From Lachnospiraceae bacterium (GTDB lineage Bacteria; Bacillota; Clostridia; Lachnospirales; Lachnospiraceae), in NCBI GenBank assembly GCA_015057445.1, contig SVEI01000005.1:1-64000 (forward strand): a DNA stretch of 64,000 bases. Reading direction: 5' to 3'. Of the stretch, positions 19,234 through 28,670 are shown piece by piece; positions within the stretch are counted from its first letter, which is position 1, and each line of letters begins with the position of its first letter. The position numbers and the translations under genes are program-made. The notes beneath the pieces were generated by a model, which saw nothing but the letters and a program-made list of their open reading frames with translations, did not search any database and was not told the DNA's origin.

Positions 19234-19296
19234 TTGTCCACAATTCAAAATCACGTATTTATTAAGTTTTCCACTCTATCCACATAGTTATCCACA
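19234..19296 (+). promoter_or_regulatory. Cluster of DnaA-box-like 9-mers
   Basis: ttgtccaca (19234-19242), ctatccaca (19276-19284), ttatccaca (19288-19296, perfect); all same orientation. Confidence 0.35.
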
Positions 19297-19425
19297 TTTA
19301 TTTGTAACATTTTCGCATTAAACCAGAGTTGACATAACACGAATACATAAAATAATGTTCTTTCTGTCAACAAAAATAGGTTCTGTGAATATATTATTGT
19401 AAGCAAATTAAAAAAGGAAAATAAT

Positions 19426-20310
19426 ATGTCAAAATGCGGATGTTGCAATAAAACAATTGTCAGCGATTTAATAAACAATGGCATGTCTGGACACGAGTGT
19501 ATAGATGTGTGTATTAATCCTCAGTGTGGCGAACCACAGTTTCTCAATGTGCTTGCTCCTGTTGTTTACGACCAGTTAGGCATCAATATTTGCAGAACCT
19601 TTGATTTACCTGAAACAGTTCCCACAACTTTTCCCACTGCAGTCTACGCCAGCGCAGAAGTAATCGATATAACTTTTTTAGATACTGGAACAACTTCAGT
19701 CACTGTTGAGCCAATCACATCTAGGCCAAATTGCTACGAGATTACTTTAACTAATCTGTCTGTTACATTTGCCATTAAATTTTATGATTGTTGCAAGAGA
19801 TTATTAGGTACCATAGAAGTGTCAGATATAGTTTACCTTCCACCACTAGCAACTGACGAAGGCTATGACGAAGACACAAACCCTTCTTCATTAGTCATCA
19901 ACTTATTTGCTCCTTATGGAGTAGTTTATACTGCGGGAGATGTTGCTTCCCCAACTATAAATGTAATTGGCTTTTCCACTACAAATAGCAGTTTAAATCA
20001 GGGACTTAATCTTATGGCAATTCCCAAAGTAATTGCATTAGATATTATAGAAGGTGAAATATCTGTAGGTCTTACTCTTATAGTTAACTCCATCTATTAT
20101 ACTCACTACCAACTCCCTCATAACGGTAAATCAATTATATCGAAGGGTAGCACTTCCCAAACCGAAGATTCATTATGTTTGGATTTTGTAAATGGTAATC
20201 TTTTGGACAGAAATATCAAACCACTAGAAGTCTGTGACCCATTTTCACAAAAACAGAATTGTCAAACTTCAGATATAGGTAGCTGTTTTAATTTTAATGA
20301 AAACGATTAA
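19426..20310 (+). CDS. Uncharacterised Cys-containing protein, possibly surface/coat-like
   Basis: 294 aa starting MSKCGCCNKTIVSDLINNG; beta-rich central part; no TM or known motif. Confidence 0.65.
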   Translation: MSKCGCCNKTIVSDLINNGMSGHECIDVCINPQCGEPQFLNVLAPVVYDQLGINICRTFDLPETVPTTFPTAVYASAEVIDITFLDTGTTSVTVEPITSRPNCYEITLTNLSVTFAIKFYDCCKRLLGTIEVSDIVYLPPLATDEGYDEDTNPSSLVINLFAPYGVVYTAGDVASPTINVIGFSTTNSSLNQGLNLMAIPKVIALDIIEGEISVGLTLIVNSIYYTHYQLPHNGKSIISKGSTSQTEDSLCLDFVNGNLLDRNIKPLEVCDPFSQKQNCQTSDIGSCFNFNEND

Positions 20311-20411
20311 TTAATAAGGAATTTCCATATTTTAACAACAATTATTATAAATAATCTCCATATTTCAGCTCATACTATGAATATAATTCTTTTGATAAGG
20401 AGATTAATGAT

Positions 20412-20795
20412 ATGAAGAAATTCAAAAAAGCTTTATTACTTTCTCTTTCCCTTGTTGTTTTCTCTTGCTTCTTTGCAGGCTGTGGTAACAAGGACAAAGA
20501 GGACAATAACGGGAGTACTAGTACAGTTGACACTACCCAAAATTCAAACAACGACTTAAATAACGATAATACCATTACCGACGATATCGGAAATGGTATG
20601 GAGGATATTACAGATGGGGTTGTTGATGGTGTTGAAGATGTAACTGATGGGGTTGTTGATGGTGTTGAAGATATTACAGATGACAACAACAATACACATA
20701 ACAACAATAACACAGACAACAATAACAACGCAAACAATAACACCACGGAAGAAACAACTACTGAGCCTGGTACAACTACAGGTAACAGAAAATAA
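20412..20795 (+). CDS. Low-complexity lipoprotein
   Basis: Lipobox FFAGC; DGVVDGVEDVT repeats and Asn/Thr-rich tail; RBS aaggag upstream. Confidence 0.8.
   Translation: MKKFKKALLLSLSLVVFSCFFAGCGNKDKEDNNGSTSTVDTTQNSNNDLNNDNTITDDIGNGMEDITDGVVDGVEDVTDGVVDGVEDITDDNNNTHNNNNTDNNNNANNNTTEETTTEPGTTTGNRK
20613..20678 (+). repeat. 33-bp tandem repeat, 2 copies, in the lipoprotein gene
   Basis: gatggggttgttgatggtgttgaagatgtaact / gatggggttgttgatggtgttgaagatattaca. Confidence 0.9.
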
Positions 20796-20802
20796 TATAT
20801 AA

Positions 20803-20846
20803 AAAATGGACTGCCTAACTCTAATAATTAGGTTCAGTCCATTTTT
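20803..20846. terminator. Bidirectional terminator
   Basis: aaaatggactgcctaa...ttaggttcagtccattttt between convergent genes. Confidence 0.85.
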
Positions 20847-20859
20847 ATTATGTACATAA

Positions 20860-21219
20860 TTAATCTTCTTTTGTCATAGAGAATGACTTCTTAGATTTAT
20901 TCATCATATCGTCATATTGTTCATACATTCGCTGCACGCTGTTTTCCAAGAGATAATAATGCATTATGTAAGGAATTAAAAGAACTAAAAGTGCCACTGT
21001 AAGTGCCAGCGAAATCATGTTACCTGTATAGTTACAATATATCATAGTCACAGTAGTCATAAGAGCAAATAACACTGTCACGATAAGATGTACTAATCTT
21101 TCATGAGCAAAAAAACTTATTTGAACTAAATGTTTTTTTATCTCTTCTTCCCAGTTTACATTATCTGTCTTTAACAACTCATCTATGTAATTAAGATATG
21201 CTAGAACTCTCTTTTTCAT
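20860..21219 (-). CDS. Hypothetical membrane protein (2-3 TM)
   Basis: 119 aa with two hydrophobic stretches. Confidence 0.65.
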   Translation of the reverse strand: MKKRVLAYLNYIDELLKTDNVNWEEEIKKHLVQISFFAHERLVHLIVTVLFALMTTVTMIYCNYTGNMISLALTVALLVLLIPYIMHYYLLENSVQRMYEQYDDMMNKSKKSFSMTKED

Positions 21220-21373
21220 TTATCATCACTGCCTTTACTTTTTGTATAATATTTTAAACGTTTTTTTTGGATTTGGGAAGATAAAATCGGATTTTTTCCT
21301 TATAATAACCATAGTAATCAAGAAAAAGAAGTGCTATAATTATGATTATTCTGATAACACGGAGGAAAAAATT

Positions 21374-22741
21374 ATGCCAGATAATATAAATAACAATAAC
21401 AAAGATGACGAAAAGGACGAATACGAAAAGTATTGTTACCTATGCAAAAGACCAGAGTCTAGTGCAGGTCCATTTATTTCCATGCCAGGCAATATGCACA
21501 TCTGTAATGATTGTATGCAAAAGAGTTTCGATGCTCTCAGCAATAATCCTTTATCATTTTTAGATTTAAGCAAGATGCCTAACATTAACCTATCACAGTT
21601 TATGCCATTTGATGATATTCCAAAATCTCAGAAGGTTAAAAAGAAAAAGCAAAAGGAAAAAAAGGAAGAAATTCCACTTACTATGGAAAACATTCCTGCT
21701 CCACACAAGATCAAAGCAATGCTTGACGAATATGTAATCGGTCAGGACTACGCAAAAAAATGTATCTCCGTAGCTGTTTATAACCACTACAAACGAGTTA
21801 TAACAAATACTATGGACGACATCGAAATTGAAAAGTCAAATATGCTTATGCTTGGACCAACCGGATGCGGAAAAACATATTTGGTAAAAACTGTAGCTAA
21901 ACTTTTGAATGTGCCACTTGCAATCACTGATGCTACTACCCTTACAGAAGCTGGATACATAGGCGATGACGTAGAAAGTATCCTATCAAAGCTTTTGGCA
22001 GTAGCTGACAATGATGTGGAAAAAGCAGAGCGCGGTATCGTATTCATTGACGAAATCGACAAGATAGCTAAGAAAAAAGAAACTCACAGCAGAGATGTAA
22101 GTGGAGAATCAGTACAGCAAGGTTTGCTTAAAATATTAGAAGGAGCCGAGGTGGAAGTACCTGTTGGCTCAGGCAGCAAAAATGCTATGACTCCTATTAC
22201 TACAATGAACACTAAGAACATACTATTTATCTGTGGTGGTGCATTTCCAGAGATAGAGAAAATTATCGCAGCGAGACTTAACAAGCAGTCAGCCATTGGT
22301 TTTAACGCCGATTTAAAAGACAAACACAAGGATAATATGAACATTATCAAGGAGGTTACAAACGAAGATCTTCGGGATTTTGGTATGATTCCTGAATTTA
22401 TAGGAAGACTTCCAGTACTCTTCGCTTTAGATGCACTTGATAAGGATATGTATATTAAAATTCTTAAAGAGCCAAAAAATGCAATCCTGAAGCAGTACAA
22501 GAAACTCCTTGCCCTTGACGAGGTTGATCTTCAATTTGACGACAGCGCATACGAAGCTATCGCAGAGCTTGCTATGGAGAAAAAGACTGGCGCCAGAGCG
22601 CTTCGTGCAATTATAGAGAAATTTATGCTTGATATCATGTACCAAATCCCAAGAGATGATAGCATTGGTAGAGTTACAATTACCGGCGATTACATTAAGG
22701 GTACTGGTTCACCAATTATAGAGTTAAGAGGAACATTTTAA
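21374..22741 (+). CDS. clpX: ClpX-like AAA+ unfoldase with N-terminal zinc finger
   Basis: CYLCKRP...CNDC zinc finger, GPTGCGKT Walker A, TLTEAGYIGDDVE pore loop, IGFNAD loop. Start MPDNIN with ggagg RBS; ORF start 21242 too long. Confidence 0.88.
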   Translation: MPDNINNNNKDDEKDEYEKYCYLCKRPESSAGPFISMPGNMHICNDCMQKSFDALSNNPLSFLDLSKMPNINLSQFMPFDDIPKSQKVKKKKQKEKKEEIPLTMENIPAPHKIKAMLDEYVIGQDYAKKCISVAVYNHYKRVITNTMDDIEIEKSNMLMLGPTGCGKTYLVKTVAKLLNVPLAITDATTLTEAGYIGDDVESILSKLLAVADNDVEKAERGIVFIDEIDKIAKKKETHSRDVSGESVQQGLLKILEGAEVEVPVGSGSKNAMTPITTMNTKNILFICGGAFPEIEKIIAARLNKQSAIGFNADLKDKHKDNMNIIKEVTNEDLRDFGMIPEFIGRLPVLFALDALDKDMYIKILKEPKNAILKQYKKLLALDEVDLQFDDSAYEAIAELAMEKKTGARALRAIIEKFMLDIMYQIPRDDSIGRVTITGDYIKGTGSPIIELRGTF

Positions 22742-22767
22742 ATATTATTTCGGGGAGGTTCTATATA

Positions 22768-23490
22768 ATGAGAACTGCTATTATCGCCCACCGTGGAGCT
22801 TCCAAATTGGCAGGTACTGACAATACCATAGAAAGCTTTTCACTAGCCATCTCTCTTGGGGCAGATTACGTAGAGATGGACGTAAGGCAAACCAAAGATA
22901 AGAAGCTTATCGTGTTTCACGATGACGTTATAGATAATACACCAATTAAATTTTTAACATACGATGAATTAAATAAAAAAGTCAGCGAGAAAAATTATTC
23001 TGTTCCTTTATTCGAAGATGTTTTAAAGCTATGCCAAGGCAAGATAAAATTAGACATCGAATTAAAAGAAACTGGATATGAATTTAAGGTTCTATCTCTG
23101 GTGAAAAAATATTTTTCTTATGACGGATTTATGATAAAATCTTTCTTAGACACAGCGGTAAAGAAAGTAGAACTTTTAGATAAAAAGGTTAATACCGGAC
23201 TTTTACTAGGATATAAAAAGGCGGATGTAAAAAGACGTGTCAATGAATTTCTCCCTAAGAGAAGACTAAAGCTCTTAGACGTTGATTTTGTTTCACCACA
23301 CTACAAATTAGTCACATGGGATTATATGCTTCGTATGAGACTTATGAAGAAAAAGGTTTATGTATGGACAGTAAATGACCAAACAATTATGAAGAAACTT
23401 CTAAAAAAGAATGTTGATGGAATCATTACTGATTCCCCTGACCTTGCAATCTCAATAAGAGATGAATACTACAACAGAAAGGGCCACTAG
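22768..23490 (+). CDS. Glycerophosphodiester phosphodiesterase
   Basis: IAHRGASKLAGTDNTIESF, DYVEMDVRQTKDKKLIVFHD. Confidence 0.93.
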   Translation: MRTAIIAHRGASKLAGTDNTIESFSLAISLGADYVEMDVRQTKDKKLIVFHDDVIDNTPIKFLTYDELNKKVSEKNYSVPLFEDVLKLCQGKIKLDIELKETGYEFKVLSLVKKYFSYDGFMIKSFLDTAVKKVELLDKKVNTGLLLGYKKADVKRRVNEFLPKRRLKLLDVDFVSPHYKLVTWDYMLRMRLMKKKVYVWTVNDQTIMKKLLKKNVDGIITDSPDLAISIRDEYYNRKGH

Positions 23491-23506
23491 TGGTTAAGGT
23501 ATATTT

Positions 23507-24307
23507 ATGAATTATAAAATAGGTTTTATTGGTTGTGGTAATATGGCTTCTGCTATTATTCAAGGAATTACCAAGAAAACAGACATTAAAAACAGTCAAA
23601 TTATTGTTTCCGACGCTTCAGAAGCTGCTATCTCAAAAGCCTATGAAGATTTAGGAGTAGATGCAACCAGAAGCAACACAAGAGTTGTTTCTGAATGTGA
23701 AGTTTTATTCCTATCTGTTAAACCACAGTTTTATGAGACAGTTTTAAATGAAATTAAAGATATAGTATCTAAGGATCAAATCATTGTTACCATCGCACCT
23801 GGAAAAACCATTTCTTGGTTAGAATCTATCCTGGGAAATGATGTGAAGCTTATCAGAACCATGCCTAACACACCTGCTCTTGTGGGAGAAGGTGTAACCG
23901 GTGTTTGCAAGAACGCGAACGTAAATGATGATGATTTTTCTTACGTAATGAATTTACTTTCAAGTTTTGGTGTGGCAGAGGCAATTCCTGAATCACTTAT
24001 GGATGTTTGCGTTTCTGTAAGCGGAAGCTCTCCTGCTTACGTTTTCATGTTTATTGAAGCAATGGCTGACGCAGCCGTTGCCGACGGCATGCCTAGAGAT
24101 AAAGCTTACAAATTTGCAGCACAGGCAGTACTTGGAAGCGCCAAGATGGTTTTAGAAACGGGAAAGCATCCTGGAGAGCTTAAAGATATGGTTTGCTCCC
24201 CTGGCGGAACTACCATCGAAGCTGTTCGTGTCCTTGAGGATAAAGGATTTAGAAGCGCTGTTATCGAGGCTATGAAGGCTTGCACAGCTAAAGCTAAGGG
24301 ACTGTAA
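23507..24307 (+). CDS. proC: Pyrroline-5-carboxylate reductase
   Basis: GFIGCGNMASAIIQG, VSGSSPAYVFMFIEAMADAAVADGM, CSPGGTTIEA. Confidence 0.96.
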   Translation: MNYKIGFIGCGNMASAIIQGITKKTDIKNSQIIVSDASEAAISKAYEDLGVDATRSNTRVVSECEVLFLSVKPQFYETVLNEIKDIVSKDQIIVTIAPGKTISWLESILGNDVKLIRTMPNTPALVGEGVTGVCKNANVNDDDFSYVMNLLSSFGVAEAIPESLMDVCVSVSGSSPAYVFMFIEAMADAAVADGMPRDKAYKFAAQAVLGSAKMVLETGKHPGELKDMVCSPGGTTIEAVRVLEDKGFRSAVIEAMKACTAKAKGL

Positions 24308-24325
24308 ATAACATTATAAGAAGTT
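24305..24325 (+). repeat. Left arm of a perfect 21-bp inverted repeat
   Basis: taaataacattataagaagtt; exact reverse complement of 24495-24515; overlaps the proC stop codon. Confidence 0.9.
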
Positions 24326-24333
24326 GAAAAGTC

Positions 24334-24371
24334 GACTAACCCTGACATTATGCTCGGGGTTAGTCTTTTTT
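24334..24371 (+). terminator. proC terminator
   Basis: gactaaccc...ggggttagtc followed by T6. Confidence 0.85.
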
Positions 24372-24448
24372 ACACGAATATTATAAAAATCATCACGACG
24401 AAGTGTGTTTCAAGCATCCCTTATCAACCCGAACCGAAGTATTAAAAA

Positions 24449-24478
24449 ACCTGCACATACAAATTGTATATGCAGGTC
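24449..24478 (-). terminator. Terminator of the DUF6465 gene
   Basis: cctgcacatacaaattgtatatgcagg with T6 on the minus strand; coordinates approximate. Confidence 0.75.
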
Positions 24479-24494
24479 TGAAAACTTTTGCTCT

Positions 24495-24515
24495 AACTTC
24501 TTATAATGTTATTTA
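24495..24515 (-). repeat. Right arm of the 21-bp inverted repeat
   Basis: aacttcttataatgttattta. Confidence 0.9.
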
Positions 24516-24522
24516 TATGAAA

Positions 24523-25035
24523 TTATAATGCGAATGATCCTTCCTCGCCATCAGCTGTGAAGTAAACCATTCCTGTCTCTGGCTGATAGTATACGTTTAA
24601 AGTCTTGATTGACTTCTTACCACTTACCTCTACTGCCTTAGCTACGATATCAGCTGTGTTAACCTGTCCGTTAGCATACTCGATGATAACTGTCTCAGTT
24701 GCCTTCTTAGCTGGAGCCTTCTTTGCTGGTGCTTTCTTTGCTGGCTCTGCCTTCTTAGCTGGTGCCTTTGTAGCTGCTGCCTTAGTCTCTGTCTTCTTCT
24801 CAGTTGCCTTTGGAGCTGCTGCCTTCTTTGCAGGTGCCTTCTTAGCTACTTCCTTAGTTTCAGCCTTAGCCTCTACCTTCTTCTCCTCTGTCTTCTTCTC
24901 TGCTGCCTTTGGAGCTGCCTTCTTTGCAGGTGCCTTCTTAGCTGGTGCCTTAGTCTCTGCCTTCTTAGCCTCTGCTGCCTTAGCTGCCTCTACCTTAGCC
25001 ATAGTTGAATCAACTGTTGCCTTCTTAACTGCCAT
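24523..25035 (-). CDS. Histone-H1-like Lys/Ala/Pro-rich protein with C-terminal DUF6465-like domain
   Basis: Repeated KAPAKKA/EKKTE segments, then VIIEYANGQVNTADIVAKAVEVSGKKSIKTLNVYYQPETGMVYFTADGEEGSF. MAVKKATV start preferred. Confidence 0.8.
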   Translation of the reverse strand: MAVKKATVDSTMAKVEAAKAAEAKKAETKAPAKKAPAKKAAPKAAEKKTEEKKVEAKAETKEVAKKAPAKKAAAPKATEKKTETKAAATKAPAKKAEPAKKAPAKKAPAKKATETVIIEYANGQVNTADIVAKAVEVSGKKSIKTLNVYYQPETGMVYFTADGEEGSFAL

Positions 25036-25198
25036 TGTTACTACCTCCATAAAAGTAAAATAATTGTTCTATATGTTCACCAATGATGTCTTTTTCTTTT
25101 TCGCTAGGTTTGATGATACCCCTTTTTTCTAGGTTTTGCAAGGATTTTCGACATTTTCTTAAGTATTTACCAATGGATTATGATAAAGTTCAAAAAAA

Positions 25199-25245
25199 AA
25201 ATACATTTTGCACAAAAGATTTTCCTCTTAGTGCAAAATGTATTT
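25199..25245 (-). terminator. Terminator of the PilZ gene
   Basis: 15-bp stem aaatacattttgcac/gtgcaaaatgtattt with a long T run on the minus strand. Confidence 0.85.
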
Positions 25246-25871
25246 TAGCTTCTATGCCTCTGTTTAAAACTTATGTACTTAGGTAAATCTCTGCATAAGT
25301 TTGTTATTTCAAATCCGTAGATATCCATATCCTCTCGTTCTTCTTTACGAACAAGGATGCCTGTAAGATTCAGTTCATATCCATTCTCTTCGTAGATGAG
25401 ATTAGCTCTATCACCAATATTAAATCCTAATTCCCTAGTTCTATCTGCAATACCAAATCCAGTGGCACTTACATCTTTAATCATGACCTTCTGAGAACCA
25501 CGACCTACCATCTTTAGGGTTCCAATATTGGATACTGGCACTCTAAAGCTACCTCTTCTATTATGTCTTATACCCTCACAGGAAACTTGAAGCACATATT
25601 CATTTTTGTAATTAACTACTCTAGCCTGCTTCCACAGATATGGAACATTCTCATCCAGCATACATTCTAGCTGAACCTTAACATTGTCAAAATTAAGTCT
25701 CTGGGGGGATTCAAAATCAATACCAATAATGGCTACAGCATCATTAAGTACTTTCTTGATGTAGCCTTCTAGTCTCATCTCATTGTCTGCGGTGCTGACT
25801 AAGAGAGTTATGCGGCATTCTGCCTCTAATTCGGATAATCTTATTCCCACAAGTAATCCTCCGTAATACAT
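25245..25871 (-). CDS. PilZ-domain (c-di-GMP receptor-like) protein
   Basis: RRGSFRVPV (RxxxR) and DVSATGFGI (D/NxSxxG) motifs in YcgR-like order. Confidence 0.85.
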   Translation of the reverse strand: MYYGGLLVGIRLSELEAECRITLLVSTADNEMRLEGYIKKVLNDAVAIIGIDFESPQRLNFDNVKVQLECMLDENVPYLWKQARVVNYKNEYVLQVSCEGIRHNRRGSFRVPVSNIGTLKMVGRGSQKVMIKDVSATGFGIADRTRELGFNIGDRANLIYEENGYELNLTGILVRKEEREDMDIYGFEITNLCRDLPKYISFKQRHRS

Positions 25872-25988
25872 TTATATGGTTTGATTTTAAATGATTTTGT
25901 GCATTTTTTCAATGTATTTCGACAGTAACAGAAAAAATGGTAGCGCTTTAAAGCGCTACCATATCCATAATTATATCATAGTTCAAAA

Positions 25989-28670
25989 TTAATTTGAAAA
26001 CGGAGTTCCTGGTTCTACAGTACCATCATAAACAAGACCTGATTTTGGATATTCAGACGTATTTTTATCTACATCCATATTTTCAACTTCTTCATGAGTC
26101 AGTATCATATAATCTGGTATTTTCTCCCAATCAGAACTAGAATAGTATCCTCTCTCAAAATAAGCATTATGACCATACCAAGCATCATATTCGCTAATAT
26201 ACTCAAATGCAACATCTTGAGTTACTGTTTCTCCATCCTCATTAACATAAGTCATGTCCCTTACAATAATTGTAGACTCTGGATATTCCTCAAAGGTTGC
26301 ACCTGGTTCTATACAATTAAATACATTAACATATCTTCCATCAACCCACACTTCAGATGCATATTTTAAATATACATAATCATTATAAGTTTGTGTGTAA
26401 ACATAAGTATATGCCAAGCCATAATCAAAACCACCTTCAGCAGCTACTTTTAACCATGCCCCTGAGGTACCTTTAGCTTCATTCTTTATAGTATCCTTAA
26501 ATGTATCTCCTGTAATCATATCACGATACACTGCCAGTTCTTCCTCTGATTTAGTACCTATCTCAAGTATCTTAGCTCTTCTTTCTTCTACACTTTTAGT
26601 AGAATAATCATTTGCAGAACCATCATAGGTGTACAGTGTACCTATACATCTTGTATATACTGGGTCTGAGCTTCCCTCTCCTGCACCACCGTACATCTCT
26701 GTACGACCATCATATGTAACATCAATCATCCAGTGCATTGAGCCGTTTGCTTTAATTATACAATCTGGTTCTAATATTGTTGCAACACTGGCCATAGCAT
26801 TAGGAAAGCTCAAAGAATCCGCTGTTACCGGGTATGAATAAAACAATAGTGATCTCTCTATTGTATTTTCATACATACTGTAGTGATCATTCAAGCCTAA
26901 CTCTGGATATGGTGATGTGGCAAGTAATGGATATGGTCTATCCTCATTAGGCTTAGAGGTATCCTGCAAACCTTTTGGATAAACAGACAAATTCCTAAGT
27001 GCACTCTGTGCGTTATTTAAATTTGTAAACAAGTCCTTAGTTGGATCTGTATGATATTCAACAAGATAATAATCAACTGGCATTACTGGCTCACATTTCA
27101 CAGTAACTGATGTATCTGTATATACAGGATTATTATATGTATAGCCACCATCAACTCGATACTCTATGTGAAATGCTCTATCCGCTTGTTGTAATACGAA
27201 ATCTCCGCCATCTGTTCCATAATTTTCTAATTCGAAGAAATATCCGCCATTAACTCTTCCAGTTTCCTTATCCTCATATTGAACATCAATAAACCTTCTG
27301 CCAACAGGCTTTAGCATAGACATTGCATCAACATTTGAAGCTCTCGTTTCATCATAATACTTACTTTCCTTATCAATAAATCTAACATAATTAGGATTTG
27401 GATTATCAGTTTTAACAAAATACATATTGTTAAATGGCGCATTAAGAGGAATTATCTCATAGAAATAATCAGTAACATCAATATAATCTGCATCACTTGT
27501 ATCACCTGTAGTTCCTGTGTTTTGCTCCACAAATGGATTTACTGGAATCTGATCAGCAGACTTATATACAAAACCTGTAGTTGTTCTAGACCTAACTCCC
27601 TCAACATCTCCAGGAGCACCCGAATTCTTATCCACAAGGACAATCTGTATTGCTTCTAGTCGTTTGCCATAGCCCGCTGTTCCTGATGGTTCACCATTTT
27701 TAACCCAGCCAAGCCATCCATAGGATTGAGCATGCACTCTATAGTACACATCATAGTATTTTGCAATCTCTCCAGTAAGATAAATCTGAATTGATTCTAG
27801 ACGCTTTGCCTGTCCACTAGTTCCAGACATGGCACCATCAGAAACCCATCCTTGCCAACCATAAGTCTGTACATGTGTACGATAAGTAATTCCTCCATTA
27901 TACTGCTTATTTGTAAGCTTTATATTAATTCCCTCAAGACGCTTTGATAAGCCACTTGTTCCAGATACTTTTCCATTATTCTTCCATCCCTGCCAACCAA
28001 ATGTTTGAACATGGGTTTTATATATAACATTAGTTTTGTTTGCCCCGGACACATTCTCATCCGAAGCCCCTGTTTTACTAATATATGCCTTATCATTTGT
28101 AGCTTTTATACCCTTATACTCATTAGGAAGTGTTTCACCCTTAGAAACTACAACCACTTGTATACCCTCAAGCCTCTTAGCAAGACCAGCGGTTCCTGCA
28201 GCCTGACCATTCTTTGCCCAGGATAACCAGCCGTAGGTTTGGGCATGCACTCTATAATATACATCATACTTACTTGCATCTGCTCCTGTAAGCTGAATTT
28301 TTATAGCCTCAAGGCGTTTTGCTTCCCCTTCAGTTCCGTTCATTTCACCATTAGATGACCAAGGCAACCAACCATAAGTCTGACAGTGAGTAGTGTATTG
28401 TATACCAAGATTAGCATCACCTTCAACAATTATTTCAATACCCTCTAAACGCTTTGCCTTACCACTAGTTCCAGACATATCACCATCTTTTTTCCACGTG
28501 CTGGTTTTACCAGCTTCTCCCTCCCAGCCAAATGTTTGGATATGGGTACGATAGTTTACGCTCACATCATTTGCTGCTTTTGCAATTTTTGCCGGAACAT
28601 GTGCAAGGGTTGACATAATAACTGCAAATGCAATCAACAATGTAAGTATTCTTTTTCCTGTTGCCCTCAT
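25989..28670 (-). CDS. Secreted ChW-repeat surface protein with large unknown C-terminal region
   Basis: Signal peptide; six ChW repeats (e.g. ITYRTHVQTYGWQGWVSDGAMSGTSGQAKRLESIQIYL). Confidence 0.9.
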   Translation of the reverse strand: MRATGKRILTLLIAFAVIMSTLAHVPAKIAKAANDVSVNYRTHIQTFGWEGEAGKTSTWKKDGDMSGTSGKAKRLEGIEIIVEGDANLGIQYTTHCQTYGWLPWSSNGEMNGTEGEAKRLEAIKIQLTGADASKYDVYYRVHAQTYGWLSWAKNGQAAGTAGLAKRLEGIQVVVVSKGETLPNEYKGIKATNDKAYISKTGASDENVSGANKTNVIYKTHVQTFGWQGWKNNGKVSGTSGLSKRLEGINIKLTNKQYNGGITYRTHVQTYGWQGWVSDGAMSGTSGQAKRLESIQIYLTGEIAKYYDVYYRVHAQSYGWLGWVKNGEPSGTAGYGKRLEAIQIVLVDKNSGAPGDVEGVRSRTTTGFVYKSADQIPVNPFVEQNTGTTGDTSDADYIDVTDYFYEIIPLNAPFNNMYFVKTDNPNPNYVRFIDKESKYYDETRASNVDAMSMLKPVGRRFIDVQYEDKETGRVNGGYFFELENYGTDGGDFVLQQADRAFHIEYRVDGGYTYNNPVYTDTSVTVKCEPVMPVDYYLVEYHTDPTKDLFTNLNNAQSALRNLSVYPKGLQDTSKPNEDRPYPLLATSPYPELGLNDHYSMYENTIERSLLFYSYPVTADSLSFPNAMASVATILEPDCIIKANGSMHWMIDVTYDGRTEMYGGAGEGSSDPVYTRCIGTLYTYDGSANDYSTKSVEERRAKILEIGTKSEEELAVYRDMITGDTFKDTIKNEAKGTSGAWLKVAAEGGFDYGLAYTYVYTQTYNDYVYLKYASEVWVDGRYVNVFNCIEPGATFEEYPESTIIVRDMTYVNEDGETVTQDVAFEYISEYDAWYGHNAYFERGYYSSSDWEKIPDYMILTHEEVENMDVDKNTSEYPKSGLVYDGTVEPGTPFSN

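Noticed and set aside
19251-19484. Minus-strand 77-aa ORF
   Set aside because: Overlaps the start of the plus-strand 19426 gene and the DnaA-box-like intergenic region; no RBS or motif support.
20375-20746. Minus-strand 123-aa Ser/Leu-rich ORF
   Set aside because: Antisense shadow of the lipobox-containing Asn-rich lipoprotein, which has an RBS and signal peptide.
24700-25000. CRISPR-like short repeats
   Set aside because: They are codon-level repeats of a Lys/Ala/Pro-rich coding sequence, without constant spacers.
24605-25063. Plus-strand 152-aa Ala/Phe-rich ORF
   Set aside because: Antisense shadow of the KAPAKKA repeats; the low-complexity codon pattern keeps the opposite frame open.
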